Shown: positions 1 through 7,680, numbered from the stretch's first letter. The stretch: 16,629 nucleotides of DNA from Syntrophales bacterium (GCA_023230565.1 JALNXD010000057.1:1-16629), one strand, 5' to 3'. Notes: generated by a model not told the origin, from the sequence alone. Numbers and translations are program-made.

Positions 1-2
1 AA

Positions 3-1353
3 ATGAGAAAAAATTTGTGTATTGGCCTTTTCGTGTTGTGTGCTTTTGGTTTGACGGCTTTCTTCGGTCCAGGGATCTCACCGGCTGAGGCGCAGGAAGA
101 TACAATCAACATTTCATTTATTTGTGATATCACGCAGGAAGCCGGCTCAGTCCCCGCAAGCTGGCTTAAAGTAGCGGCGGAGCAGATCAATGAAACAGGC
201 GGTATTCTGGGAAAGAAAATCAAATTTGCCGTTCAGGATTGCAAGGGGCAGACATCTCTGGCGATCGAAGCCTATGTGAGAGCACTGGTTAACGATAAAG
301 CGAAAATCGTAATGATCTATCCCCGATCTGAAATAGCGCTGGCCTGCCAGCAAAAGGCGGTTGAAATGTATCCGGACTATCCTCACATCTATTTCGCAGT
401 TGACTCCGGGGCGAACGAAATCACCGACAGAGTGGTCGATAATTACGAAAAGATGAAGTTCATTTTCAGAGATAATTGCGCACAGTTGGGCAGAATTAAA
501 ATATTCCAGGAGCCGATAGAATTTTTTCACAGTATAGGTGCAAAGAAGATAGCCCTGCTTCGGGAGGATCTTTTATGGACGGCGAGCTTTTTCAAAGGGG
601 TGTCCCCAACGGAAAAACGCGGCGGTATTCTGGGACTGCCTCAATATGCAAGAAAGCTCGGTATGGAAGTGGTCTACGAAAAAGCGGTCAAATATAAGGC
701 CGGTTTATATTCGCCTATTATAGAAGCAGCTGCCGCATCGGGGGCGGATTGCATTGTATTCGTAGCCGGCCCGGGAACGGGGATGGATGACTTCGTCAAA
801 ACAGTGGTACGATTCCAGCGCACGCAATATACATACCTCCATTACCTCGGGTGTTGGAGCGAATTTCTGGCAATTAACCGGCGGCAAGGCCCTTGGTATC
901 GTCTTTAGCGGATCAGGATATACCCCGCTACTGAGAGGAAAGGATACGCCGGAAATGCCCGATGTCCTGGAAACTTCGAAAAAATATAACATTCCGATGG
1001 CTACATCGGTATTATTCAGTGCATATCCGGATATGTTTTTCCTCAAGAAAGCTATCATCAAAGCCGGCGGAGTCGATGATATTGACGCCCTTATCAAAGC
1101 AATGGAAACGGTGGAGATTATGGGACCGCTCGGCCGCCTGAAGATGGAAGAGACCAGAATTCCGCCATTTTTCCATCAGGCGGTATTCCTTGATCCGGAA
1201 AATCCTTCGGAATATGCGAAAAATGGACTGCGGTTTGACTTCGGCCAGTTTCAGGAAGGTGGAAAGATCGTGCTTCTTTCCAAACCGTATCCCGGCGTAG
1301 ACGGCAGTCCCGATTTCTACAAATCACCTGCCGAACTGAGAAAAAAGAAGTAA
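3..1353 (+). pseudogene. Liv-type substrate-binding protein, copy 1, frameshifted
   Basis: This is the first of five paralogous periplasmic solute receptors (type I fold, Peripla_BP_6-like). A signal peptide is visible, with a hydrophobic core at residues 5-22 and AEA|QE cleavage near residue 30, so the ATG at 3 is a sensible start, though upstream sequence is missing. The reading frame matches its paralogs through K266 (codon 798-800) and then runs out of register to a TAG at 906-908, giving 301 aa. The rest of the protein continues in the next frame to the TAA ending at 1353. Removing one A from the AAAA run at 798-801 restores the paralog-like join VKQWYDSSAR and a 449-aa protein, the family length here. 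No other lesion is visible, so the change is recent or a sequencing error. As written, the product lacks much of the second half of the binding fold. C80 and C115, conserved in all copies, are present. Confidence 0.8.
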
Positions 1354-1361
1354 TATTTTTG

Positions 1362-1402
1362 GATGCCCTTTCAAAGATCGCTGAGATCTTTGAAAGGGCA
1401 TC
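1362..1402 (+). terminator. 18-bp perfect hairpin after receptor copy 1
   Basis: A perfect inverted repeat has arms at 1362-1379 and 1385-1402 and a 5-nt loop GCTGA. It starts nine bases after the stop codon of copy 1. No T-run follows on the plus strand (TATGCGAG comes next), so it is not a textbook intrinsic terminator. It could attenuate transcription or protect the 3' end of the upstream message. The hairpin is certain from sequence; its role is inferred. Confidence 0.6.
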
Positions 1403-1449
1403 TATGCGAGTTGAAAGATATTAGATAGCATTTTTTCTTTCTGCATTCA

Positions 1450-1484
1450 CGGAGAGAAGCGGGGAACCGCTATGTGACTCTCCG
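1450..1484 (+). other. Structured 5' leader element of receptor copy 2
   Basis: A nested hairpin is encoded upstream of copy 2. The outer 7-bp stem is CGGAGAG (1450-1456) with CTCTCCG (1478-1484). The inner 5-bp stem is AGCGG (1458-1462) with CCGCT (1467-1471), capped by GGAA (1463-1466), which fits the GNRA tetraloop pattern. One base (1457) and six bases (1472-1477) form an asymmetric internal loop. It ends 61 bases before the start codon. I do not recognise it as a known riboswitch class; it could be a cis-regulatory or processing element. Confidence 0.4.
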
Positions 1485-1545
1485 GTTGAAAAATAATAAA
1501 ATCAGAATTTTTAAAAGTATATGATACGAAGGAGGAATAGCTGTG

Positions 1546-2904
1546 ATGGAGCGTAAACTGTATTCAAATGTACTTGCAATTTTGATTTTTGTTACTCTTA
1601 TTTTTTTAAGTTCCTACCCTCCGTTGGCGGCAGCTTCCCGGGGATCCGGAGATGAACCTGTCACAATCGCGTTTATAGCTGATCTTACAAATGCGGCGGG
1701 GCAGCTTCCCTCTGCCTGGATGCATGTAGCGGCGAAGCAGATCAATGAATCAGGCGGCGTTCTGGGGCGGCAGGTAAGAGTGGTGACGGAGGACTGCAAG
1801 GGGCAGCCGAACTTGGCCGTAGAAGCCTACACAAGGGCGCTCATCGACCATAAGGCCACTGTCGTGGCAATTTATCCCAGGTCGGAAATAGTGCTTGCCT
1901 GCGAATCGAAGGCAGGAGAAATGTATTCTGATTATCCTCACATATTTCTCGCGGTGGGAGCGGCGGCCGAGCAGATTACCTCCCGAATTGCAGACAATTA
2001 TGAAAAATGGAAATTTGTATTTCGTGATAACTACACGGTTCCGGCAGCGACTCTGCCGATTATCAGGCCCGTAGTTGATTTTTACCGCAGCATTGGAGTC
2101 AGGAAAGTAGCTCTTCTGCGTGAAGATCTTATGTGGCTTGCAGGCCTGTTTAAGACGATGCCCGCGACCAAATACCATGGGGAATTTGCAGGACTTCCGG
2201 ATTATGCAGAATCGCTGGGAATGGAAGTCGTATACCAAAAGGCGGTTAAATACAAAGCCGGCATGTATTCCCCGCTTCTCGAAGCGATTGCCGCAGCCGG
2301 TGCCGAGGGCATTATATTTGTAGGTTCGGACGGGAATGATTTCGATGTATTCATAAAGCAATGGGTCAATTCAAGTGCGAGAGATCTGCACATGACTCTT
2401 GCCGGGGGTTGCGGAGGCAAATTCTGGGAACGGACGGGCGGAAAGACGCTGGGCGTCATTTCCCGCGGTTCCTGCCTCGTTCCTTTGCTTTCCGGAGAAC
2501 ATACTCCGGAAGTACCGGATGTTATGGAGACGGCGAAAAAATACGGTCTTGATCTATGCGCACAGGTGCTCACAAGCGCCTATCCCGATGTGTTTTTTAT
2601 TAAAAAAGCCATCACGAAGGCTGGCGGAACGGATGATATGGATGCGCTCATCAAGGCTATGGAAGAAACAAGAATCGTGGGGCCGATGGGGCCTTTGCAC
2701 TTTGAAATGACAAGAATTCCTCCGTTCTTTCACGGTGCCGCCTTTGTCGATATGAAGGATCCTTCGAAAGAACATCCCGACGGTATCCGTGTCGATCTTG
2801 TGCAATTTCAGAAAGATGGAAAACTGGTGCATCTCAACAAGCCGTTTCCTGGTGTCGATGGAAGCCCCGAATACTATAAAAGCCCTGCTGAATTGCGGAA
2901 ATAG
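1546..2904 (+). CDS. Liv-type periplasmic substrate-binding protein, copy 2
   Basis: An intact 452-aa receptor, probably delivering a small organic acid or amino-acid-like ligand to the downstream LivHM channel. The signal peptide has a hydrophobic core at residues 9-22 and likely cleavage after LAAA near residue 30. The ATG at 1546 sits 10 nt after AAGGAGG (1529-1535); a GTG at 1543 directly in front is an equally possible start adding one residue. The type I binding fold follows, with family blocks such as QINESGGVLG, EDCKGQPNLAVEAY, IYPRSEIVLACE, KYKAGMYSP and RIPPFFHGAAF. C84 and C119 are conserved in all copies and may form a disulfide, by analogy with LivJ. It departs most from its siblings around residues 285-325 (LAGGCGG, SRGSCLVPLL), suggesting a different ligand preference. 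No lipobox is visible, so a soluble periplasmic protein is expected. Confidence 0.95.
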   Translation: MERKLYSNVLAILIFVTLIFLSSYPPLAAASRGSGDEPVTIAFIADLTNAAGQLPSAWMHVAAKQINESGGVLGRQVRVVTEDCKGQPNLAVEAYTRALIDHKATVVAIYPRSEIVLACESKAGEMYSDYPHIFLAVGAAAEQITSRIADNYEKWKFVFRDNYTVPAATLPIIRPVVDFYRSIGVRKVALLREDLMWLAGLFKTMPATKYHGEFAGLPDYAESLGMEVVYQKAVKYKAGMYSPLLEAIAAAGAEGIIFVGSDGNDFDVFIKQWVNSSARDLHMTLAGGCGGKFWERTGGKTLGVISRGSCLVPLLSGEHTPEVPDVMETAKKYGLDLCAQVLTSAYPDVFFIKKAITKAGGTDDMDALIKAMEETRIVGPMGPLHFEMTRIPPFFHGAAFVDMKDPSKEHPDGIRVDLVQFQKDGKLVHLNKPFPGVDGSPEYYKSPAELRK

Positions 2905-2947
2905 GAGAGAAATCCTGAACATTTTCGGTCAGTAAAAACTTAGCACA

Positions 2948-2977
2948 TTGAAAAGACTCCATTGCAGGATCTTTCAA
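2948..2977 (+). other. Weak hairpin between receptor copies 2 and 3
   Basis: TTGAAAAGA (2948-2956) and TCTTTCAA (2970-2977) can pair over 8 bp with one bulged A and a 13-nt loop. It is the weakest of the inter-receptor hairpins, and it lies just before the ribosome binding site of copy 3. It could be chance in AT-rich sequence. Confidence 0.3.
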
Positions 2978-2987
2978 TTAATTCAAA

Positions 2988-2995
2988 AAGGAGGA
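2988..2995 (+). promoter_or_regulatory. Ribosome binding site setting the start of receptor copy 3
   Basis: AAGGAGGA lies 9 nt before the ATG at 3005. The same frame is open from 2948, but only the ATG at 3005 has this site and places the signal peptide at the N-terminus. Confidence 0.85.
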
Positions 2996-3004
2996 GAGTG
3001 TGGC

Positions 3005-4366
3005 ATGAGAATCAAAATGTTGGTTACGTGTGCGATAATTTTTGCGGTTATCGGGGTCGCCTTCGGATTCGCCGGTACAGTCCAGGCGGATCAGAAAGCA
3101 TCAGTCAAAGGACCGATAGTAATGGTGTATGTTGCCGATATGGCCTCCCCTGCAGGTTCGCTGGTATTTTCATGGCTGAAGGTGGCAGCGGAGCAGATCA
3201 ATGAATCGGGCGGAATTCTGGGTCAGAAAATGAAGGTCATCGCAGAGGATTGCAAGGGCCAGCCGAATCTGGCGGTGGAAGCATACACCAGAGCGCTGAC
3301 AAATCATAATGCGACGATCGTTTCGATTTACCCCAGATCTGAGATCGTGTTGGCCTGTGAAGCGAAGGCAGGAGAAATGTACCCGGATTATCCCCATATA
3401 CTCCTGGCGATCGGTTCAGCTTCCGATGAGATCACCTACCGCATTGTCGAACAGTATGACAAGTGGAAATTCGTATTCAGAGATCAGATTACCGTTTCGG
3501 CCAGAGTGCCGATTTACCGGGATCAGATCGACTTTTTCCATACATTGGGGGTCAAGAAATTTGCTCTGCTGCGAGAAGATTTGACCTGGACCGAAAGCAT
3601 CTTCAATGCATTTCCCGCGACCAAGTACCATCCCGCAATCCTCAGCGTACCCGATTATGCAAAGACTCTCGGGATGGAAGTGGTATACCAGAAGGCACTG
3701 AAATACAGGGCCGGTATGTATTCACCGATCTTTGAGGCAATTACCGCCTCGGGTGCCGAAGGGATAATATTTATAGCATCCGACGGCAACGATACGGATG
3801 TGGTCGTGAGGCAGTGGTATGACTCCAGCGCTCGGGATTTGCATATGCTGCTTACCGGAGCAACAGGCGCGCGATTCTGGGAAAGGACCGGAGGCAAGGT
3901 GATCGGAGTAATCGTGGGTGCGGGGGAAATTATGCCGCTGCTATCAGGGAAATATACACCGGAAGTGCCGGATGTCATGGAGACGGCGGAAAAATACGGT
4001 CTGCAGCTTGCGTCGCCCGTTCTGTACAGCGGGTACCCTGACATGTTCTTGATCAAAAAGGCCCTTATAAAAGCCGGTGGCGCCGATGATATCAACGCAG
4101 TGATAAAAGCACTGGAAGAGACGGAAATAATGGGTCCTCAGGGACTTCTCAAGTTTGAAACCACAAGAATTCCGCCTTTTTTTCATGGTGCTGTCTTTTG
4201 CGACATTAATGATCCGACAAAATACGCCGCTCAAGGTATCCGCTCCGCACTGGGGCAGGTTCAGGAAAACGGCAAGATTGTGTTTATTCAGAAACCTTTC
4301 GAAGGAGTGGACGGCAGTATCGATTATTATAAAAGCGTAAGCGAGCTCCGCAAAACCTTGAAATAA
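3005..4366 (+). CDS. Liv-type periplasmic substrate-binding protein, copy 3
   Basis: A 453-aa receptor. The signal peptide runs MRIKMLVTCA into a hydrophobic core, with VQA|DQ cleavage near residue 28. The ATG at 3005 was chosen over the longer frame from 2948 because the extra 19 residues would bury the signal peptide and have no ribosome binding site. Family blocks are present in order: VYVADMASPAG, AAEQINESGGILG, EDCKGQPNLAVEAY, IYPRSEIVLACEAKAGEMYPDYPH, FRDQITVSARVPIYRDQ, LLREDLTWT, KYRAGMYSP, TGATGARFWERTGGK and RIPPFFHGAVF. Together these cover both lobes of the type I fold. C83 and C118 match the pair kept in all copies. It resembles copy 4 most closely, sharing KYRAGMYSP and the RVPIYRD stretch, which suggests a late duplication. 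The likely role is ligand capture in the periplasm for the shared LivHMGF transporter; the ligand is unknown. Confidence 0.95.
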   Translation: MRIKMLVTCAIIFAVIGVAFGFAGTVQADQKASVKGPIVMVYVADMASPAGSLVFSWLKVAAEQINESGGILGQKMKVIAEDCKGQPNLAVEAYTRALTNHNATIVSIYPRSEIVLACEAKAGEMYPDYPHILLAIGSASDEITYRIVEQYDKWKFVFRDQITVSARVPIYRDQIDFFHTLGVKKFALLREDLTWTESIFNAFPATKYHPAILSVPDYAKTLGMEVVYQKALKYRAGMYSPIFEAITASGAEGIIFIASDGNDTDVVVRQWYDSSARDLHMLLTGATGARFWERTGGKVIGVIVGAGEIMPLLSGKYTPEVPDVMETAEKYGLQLASPVLYSGYPDMFLIKKALIKAGGADDINAVIKALEETEIMGPQGLLKFETTRIPPFFHGAVFCDINDPTKYAAQGIRSALGQVQENGKIVFIQKPFEGVDGSIDYYKSVSELRKTLK

Positions 4367-4433
4367 GTGCTTCAGTAATAGAAATGCAAAAAATGCGAAA
4401 AAAAGGAAATTAATATTGCACGTTAAAGCCGGG

Positions 4434-4471
4434 CCTTCCTCTCGCAAGAGCGGCAGCCTTCGAGAGGAAGG
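4434..4471 (+). other. 11-bp hairpin between receptor copies 3 and 4
   Basis: CCTTCCTCTCG (4434-4444) and CGAGAGGAAGG (4461-4471) are perfect reverse complements around a 16-nt loop. A competing small hairpin, CTC-GCAA-GAG (4441-4450), with a GNRA-type loop, overlaps the left arm. No T-tract follows. It lies in the leader of copy 4, about 45 nt before its start codon. Confidence 0.5.
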
Positions 4472-4502
4472 TGTCCGGAAGAGAATGGACAATTACTTTT
4501 AC

Positions 4503-4509
4503 AAGGGGG
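4503..4509 (+). promoter_or_regulatory. G-rich ribosome binding site of receptor copy 4
   Basis: AAGGGGG (inside AAGGGGGG, 4503-4510) can pair with the anti-Shine-Dalgarno sequence using one G-U wobble, 5 nt before the ATG at 4515. Copy 5 has the same G-run form, unlike the AAGGAGG of copies 2 and 3. It decides the start, since the frame is open upstream to 4416. Confidence 0.7.
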
Positions 4510-4514
4510 GATAT

Positions 4515-5879
4515 ATGAAAAGGAAATTGTTTTTCGCATTTGCAGTAACTGCAGCTTTTGTTGTTTCAGTAATGCTGGGCCTTACCTGTTCCGCTGAGGC
4601 AGCAGCGAAAAAAGAACCGGTTGTCATTGCATTTGTTGCCGATCTTACATCTCCGGCGGGACAGCTTCCTTATGCCTGGATGAAAGTCGCTGCACAGCAG
4701 ATTAATGAGGCGGGAGGGGTTCTCGGGCGCGATTTCAAAGTAGTCGTAGAAGACTGCAAGGGGCAGCCGAACCTGGCTGTGGAAGCATATACGAGAGCCC
4801 TCATCAACCACAAAGCCACAGTCGTGGCGATTTATCCCAGATCGGAAATAGTGCTCGCCTGTGAAGCCAAAGCGGGAGAGATGTACCCGGATTATCCGCA
4901 CATACTGCTGGCAGTCGGGGCAGCATCCGATGAAATCACCTATAGAATAGTTGAGAATTATGACAAATGGAAATTTGTCTTCAGAGATCAGGTTACCGTT
5001 GCCGCCCGGGTGCCCATTTACCGTGATCATGTTGATTTGTTCCATAAACTCGGGGTAAAAAAATTCGCATTACTGCGCGAAGATCTGACATGGACTGAAA
5101 AAATCTTCAATGCGATCCCGGCAACAAAATATCATCCTGCAAGCGTCAGCGTACCGGATTATGCAAAATCTCTCGGTATGGAAGTGGTGTACCAGAAGGC
5201 TTTAAAATACAGGGCTGGAATGTATTCACCTATTCTTGAGGCGATTGCAGCCTCCGGTGCCGAGGGAGTAATATTCATAAGTTCCGACGGCAACGATTCG
5301 GATGTGTTCGTGAAACAATGGGTCGACTCGAGTGCCCGTGACCTGCACATGCTGATTACCGGGGCCACAGGGGCGAGATTCTGGGAGCGGACCGGTGGAA
5401 AAGTTCTTGGCGTGATTATCGGTGCAAGTGAAATCCTTCCGATCGTATCAGGAAAGTACACGCCTGAAGTTCCGGATGTATTGGAAACAGCGAAAAAATA
5501 CAATTTAACTGTGTGTTCCGCCGTGATGGCCAGCGCCTATCCGGATATGTTTTTTCTGAAGAAGGCGATCATCAAGGCCGGCGGTGCAGATGACATCGAC
5601 GCGCTCATCAAGTCAATGGAAGAGACCGAAGTTATGGGTCCTCTGGGGCTGTTGAAATATGAAACTACCAGAATTCCCCCGTTTTTCCATGGCGTCGTCT
5701 TTTGCGATATTGATGACCCGACAAAATACTCCAAATCGAAATCAGGTCTCCGCGCCCTTTTGGGTCAAATTCAAGAAGACGGGAAAATTGTCTTTCTCGA
5801 AGAGCCGATCAAAGGCGTGGGCATAGACGGCAGCATAGATTATTACAAGAGTCCAGCTGAACTGAGGAAAATGAAGTGA
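4515..5879 (+). CDS. Liv-type periplasmic substrate-binding protein, copy 4
   Basis: A 454-aa receptor. The ATG at 4515 gives a standard signal peptide (MKRKLFFAFA, hydrophobic to residue 24, SAEA|A cleavage near residue 29). The upstream in-frame extension of 33 residues is charged and not signal-like. The mature part carries the type I periplasmic-binding-protein fold with the same landmark blocks as copy 3 (EDCKGQPNLAVEAY, IVLACEAKAGEMYPDYPH, ARVPIYRD, KYRAGMYSP, TGATGARFWERTGGK, RIPPFFHG). The conserved cysteines are C81 and C116. Near the C-terminus it has small insertions relative to copies 3 and 5 (SKSKSG and GVGIDGSIDY), so it is the longest copy. It is predicted to feed the single LivHMGF permease downstream. 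A cysteine at residue 25 lies in the context GLTC, a poor lipobox, so I call it soluble. Confidence 0.95.
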   Translation: MKRKLFFAFAVTAAFVVSVMLGLTCSAEAAAKKEPVVIAFVADLTSPAGQLPYAWMKVAAQQINEAGGVLGRDFKVVVEDCKGQPNLAVEAYTRALINHKATVVAIYPRSEIVLACEAKAGEMYPDYPHILLAVGAASDEITYRIVENYDKWKFVFRDQVTVAARVPIYRDHVDLFHKLGVKKFALLREDLTWTEKIFNAIPATKYHPASVSVPDYAKSLGMEVVYQKALKYRAGMYSPILEAIAASGAEGVIFISSDGNDSDVFVKQWVDSSARDLHMLITGATGARFWERTGGKVLGVIIGASEILPIVSGKYTPEVPDVLETAKKYNLTVCSAVMASAYPDMFFLKKAIIKAGGADDIDALIKSMEETEVMGPLGLLKYETTRIPPFFHGVVFCDIDDPTKYSKSKSGLRALLGQIQEDGKIVFLEEPIKGVGIDGSIDYYKSPAELRKMK

Positions 5880-5954
5880 CGGCAAAGGGAAGTTTTGATG
5901 TGTGACATTTGTAAAAGGGAAGGGATCCGGTTTTGTGAAGCGGAGCCTTTCGGA

Positions 5955-5989
5955 CCTTCCTTCCTGAAGTGTCGGTACAGGAACGAAGG
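5955..5989 (+). other. 12-bp hairpin (one mismatch) between receptor copies 4 and 5
   Basis: CCTTCCTTCCTG (5955-5966) and CAGGAACGAAGG (5978-5989) pair with a single C-C mismatch around an 11-nt loop. A further A-T pair (5954/5990) extends the stem. No T-run follows. It sits about 40 nt before the start of copy 5, in the same relative place as the hairpin before copy 4. Confidence 0.5.
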
Positions 5990-6031
5990 TTGGGATAAAA
6001 GCCGTGCACACCAATTTAAAAGGGGGGAGTT

Positions 6032-7387
6032 ATGAGAAGCAAGTCTTTTGTTACAATAATATCTACAATAGCAGCTTTTATAACTTTTTTCGGACTCTCT
6101 TTGCAGGCTGAGGCCGTATCCAAAGATTCAGGCAAAGAACCCATTGTAATTGTCTATGTCTGCGATCTTTCCAACCCTGCGGGTCAGGTTCCTTTCGCCT
6201 GGATGAAAGTGGCGGCGGAGCAAATCAATGAATCGGGAGGGGTTCTCGGCCAAAAAATCAAGGTTGTTGCTGAAGATTGTAAAGGACAGCCGAATCTGGC
6301 CGTCGAAGCATATACTCGAGCGCTTATCAATCATAAAGCGACAGTTGTAGGGATTTATCCAAGATCGGAGATAGTACTCGCCTGCGAAGCAAAGGCAGGA
6401 GAAATGTACCCCGATTATCCCCACATATTACTCGCAATCGGCGCTGCTTCAGATGAAATCACGTATCGAATTGTCGATCAGTATGACAAATGGAAGTTTG
6501 TTTTCAGAGACCAGATTACAGTTTCTGCGAGGGTGCCGCTTTACAGGGACCAGGTTGATATATTCAAAGCGGTGGGAGTTAAGAAGTTTGCGCTGCTTCG
6601 TGAAGATCTGACATGGACTCAGGGTATATTCAAGGAATTTCCGGCAACCAAATATCACAAGAAAATCCTCAGCGTGCCGGACTATGCAAAATCGATTGGA
6701 ATGGAAGTGGTATACCAGGAAGCAGTTAAATATAAGGCCGGCATGTATTCACCACTATTTGAGGCAATTTCTGCTGCAGGTGCAGAGGGAATTATTTTTG
6801 CGGCATCAGATGGCAACGATCTGGATGTATTTGTGAGACAATGGGTGGACTCCAGCGCCCGTGAAATGCACATGCTGGTTACCGGAGCAACAGGTGCCCG
6901 ATTCTGGGAAAGAACCGGCGGAAAATCGATAGGGTTGATAACGGATTCTTCTGTCTATCCTCTGCTGTCGGGCAAGGATACACCTGAAATGCCGGATGTC
7001 CGGGAAACAGCCAAAACGCACAATCTGGCGATAGTTTCTGCAGTGCTCTACAGTGCATATCCGGACATGTTCTTTCTTAAGAAAGCAATAATAAGGGCAG
7101 GAGGAGTCAAAGATATCGATGCCTTGATCAAGGCCATGGAAGAAACTGAAATGATGGGGCCTCAAGGACCTTTGAAATATGAAAGAACCCGCATTCCGCC
7201 TTTCTTTCACGGTGCGGTGTTCGCAGACATAAATGATCCGTCAAAACATGCAAAAGATGGCTATACGGCTGTGTATGGTCAAATCCAGAAAGACGGCAAA
7301 ATGGTTCTTCTGCAAAAGCCTTTTCCGGGGGTGGACGGCAGCCTCAGTTATTACAGGAGCCCCGCCGAGTTGAGGAAGATGAAGTAG
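6032..7387 (+). CDS. Liv-type periplasmic substrate-binding protein, copy 5
   Basis: A 451-aa receptor and the copy nearest the permease genes. The signal peptide has core residues 6-24 and AEA|VS cleavage at residue 28. The start ATG at 6032 follows a G-run Shine-Dalgarno sequence (AAGGGGGG, 6020-6027). Both lobes of the type I fold are present with all family blocks. C83 and C118 match the pair in the other copies, and an extra C44 lies in the first strand (VYVCDLSN). It differs from copies 3 and 4 in the stretch after TGGK (SIGLITDSSVYPLLSGKDTPEMP), which is two residues shorter. That segment is also the most variable between the other copies, so ligand contacts may differ. Copy 1 shares KDTPEMPDV with it. 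It ends at 7387, followed by a 293-bp gap before livH. Confidence 0.95.
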   Translation: MRSKSFVTIISTIAAFITFFGLSLQAEAVSKDSGKEPIVIVYVCDLSNPAGQVPFAWMKVAAEQINESGGVLGQKIKVVAEDCKGQPNLAVEAYTRALINHKATVVGIYPRSEIVLACEAKAGEMYPDYPHILLAIGAASDEITYRIVDQYDKWKFVFRDQITVSARVPLYRDQVDIFKAVGVKKFALLREDLTWTQGIFKEFPATKYHKKILSVPDYAKSIGMEVVYQEAVKYKAGMYSPLFEAISAAGAEGIIFAASDGNDLDVFVRQWVDSSAREMHMLVTGATGARFWERTGGKSIGLITDSSVYPLLSGKDTPEMPDVRETAKTHNLAIVSAVLYSAYPDMFFLKKAIIRAGGVKDIDALIKAMEETEMMGPQGPLKYERTRIPPFFHGAVFADINDPSKHAKDGYTAVYGQIQKDGKMVLLQKPFPGVDGSLSYYRSPAELRKMK

Positions 7388-7445
7388 CCGAAGTAAATGT
7401 GTGTAAACAGGCTAATTGAGTATTTGCGGAATCAGCAGCTTTAAC

Positions 7446-7475
7446 CCCGCGCTTTCGTCAATTTGAAAGCGCGGG
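7446..7475 (+). terminator. 11-bp GC-rich hairpin after receptor copy 5
   Basis: CCCGCGCTTTC (7446-7456) and GAAAGCGCGGG (7465-7475) form a perfect stem with an 8-nt loop GTCAATTT. It lies 58 nt after the stop codon, in the 293-bp gap between the receptors and the permease genes. No U-tract follows, so partial attenuation or protection of the receptor message is more likely than full termination. The rest of the gap, up to the livH start, shows no gene that I would support. Confidence 0.55.
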
Positions 7476-7663
7476 CGGAGCATTGACTAGAAACCCGGCA
7501 TATACCGGCCTGAAAAATCATCAGTGTGCGCCAAATTTATTATTTTTTAATGATGCTTCCGGAATAGACGCGGAGCCGGATGGGTGTATATGCTCTTGCG
7601 TCGATAGCGAGGAGGCTCATTGGGGGAATAAAAGCGGCGGACGAGTTTTAAGAATTGATTTGG

Positions 7664-7670
7664 AAAGGAG
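7664..7670 (+). promoter_or_regulatory. Ribosome binding site of livH
   Basis: AAAGGAG lies 10 nt before the ATG at 7681. It selects this start over an in-frame extension beginning at 7483 that has no ribosome binding site and no membrane-protein character. Confidence 0.75.
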
Positions 7671-7680
7671 TGGATCTAAC

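Noticed and set aside
787..908. Programmed frameshifting to join the two halves of receptor copy 1
   Set aside because: A4 is a short slip site for a +1 shift, no stimulatory structure or upstream element is evident, and none of the other four copies uses one. A simple mutation or read error is more economical.
1750..2361. A 203-codon open frame on the minus strand inside receptor copy 2, with similar ones inside copies 1, 3, 4 and 5
   Set aside because: They lie antisense to well-supported receptor genes and recur in the same relative place because the coding strand is conserved. No ribosome binding site or recognisable domain supports them.
4416..4514. In-frame extension of receptor copy 4, including an ATG at 4485
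   Set aside because: It would place about 10-33 polar residues in front of a clear signal peptide. The G-rich Shine-Dalgarno sequence before 4515 fits better.
4578..4592. Possible lipobox (GLTC) in receptor copy 4
   Set aside because: The residues before the Cys do not fit L-[AST]-[GA]-C, the paralogs lack this Cys, and a normal SAEA signal-peptidase I site follows.
1..7387. Receptor array as a mobile element or CRISPR-like repeat
   Set aside because: The repeats are whole coding units of about 1.5 kb with diverged sequence. There are no transposase genes, terminal inverted repeats or short regularly spaced repeats.
7483..7680. In-frame N-terminal extension of livH
   Set aside because: It is hydrophilic with no ribosome binding site at its start. 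AAAGGAG before 7681 and the LivH family length favour the later ATG.
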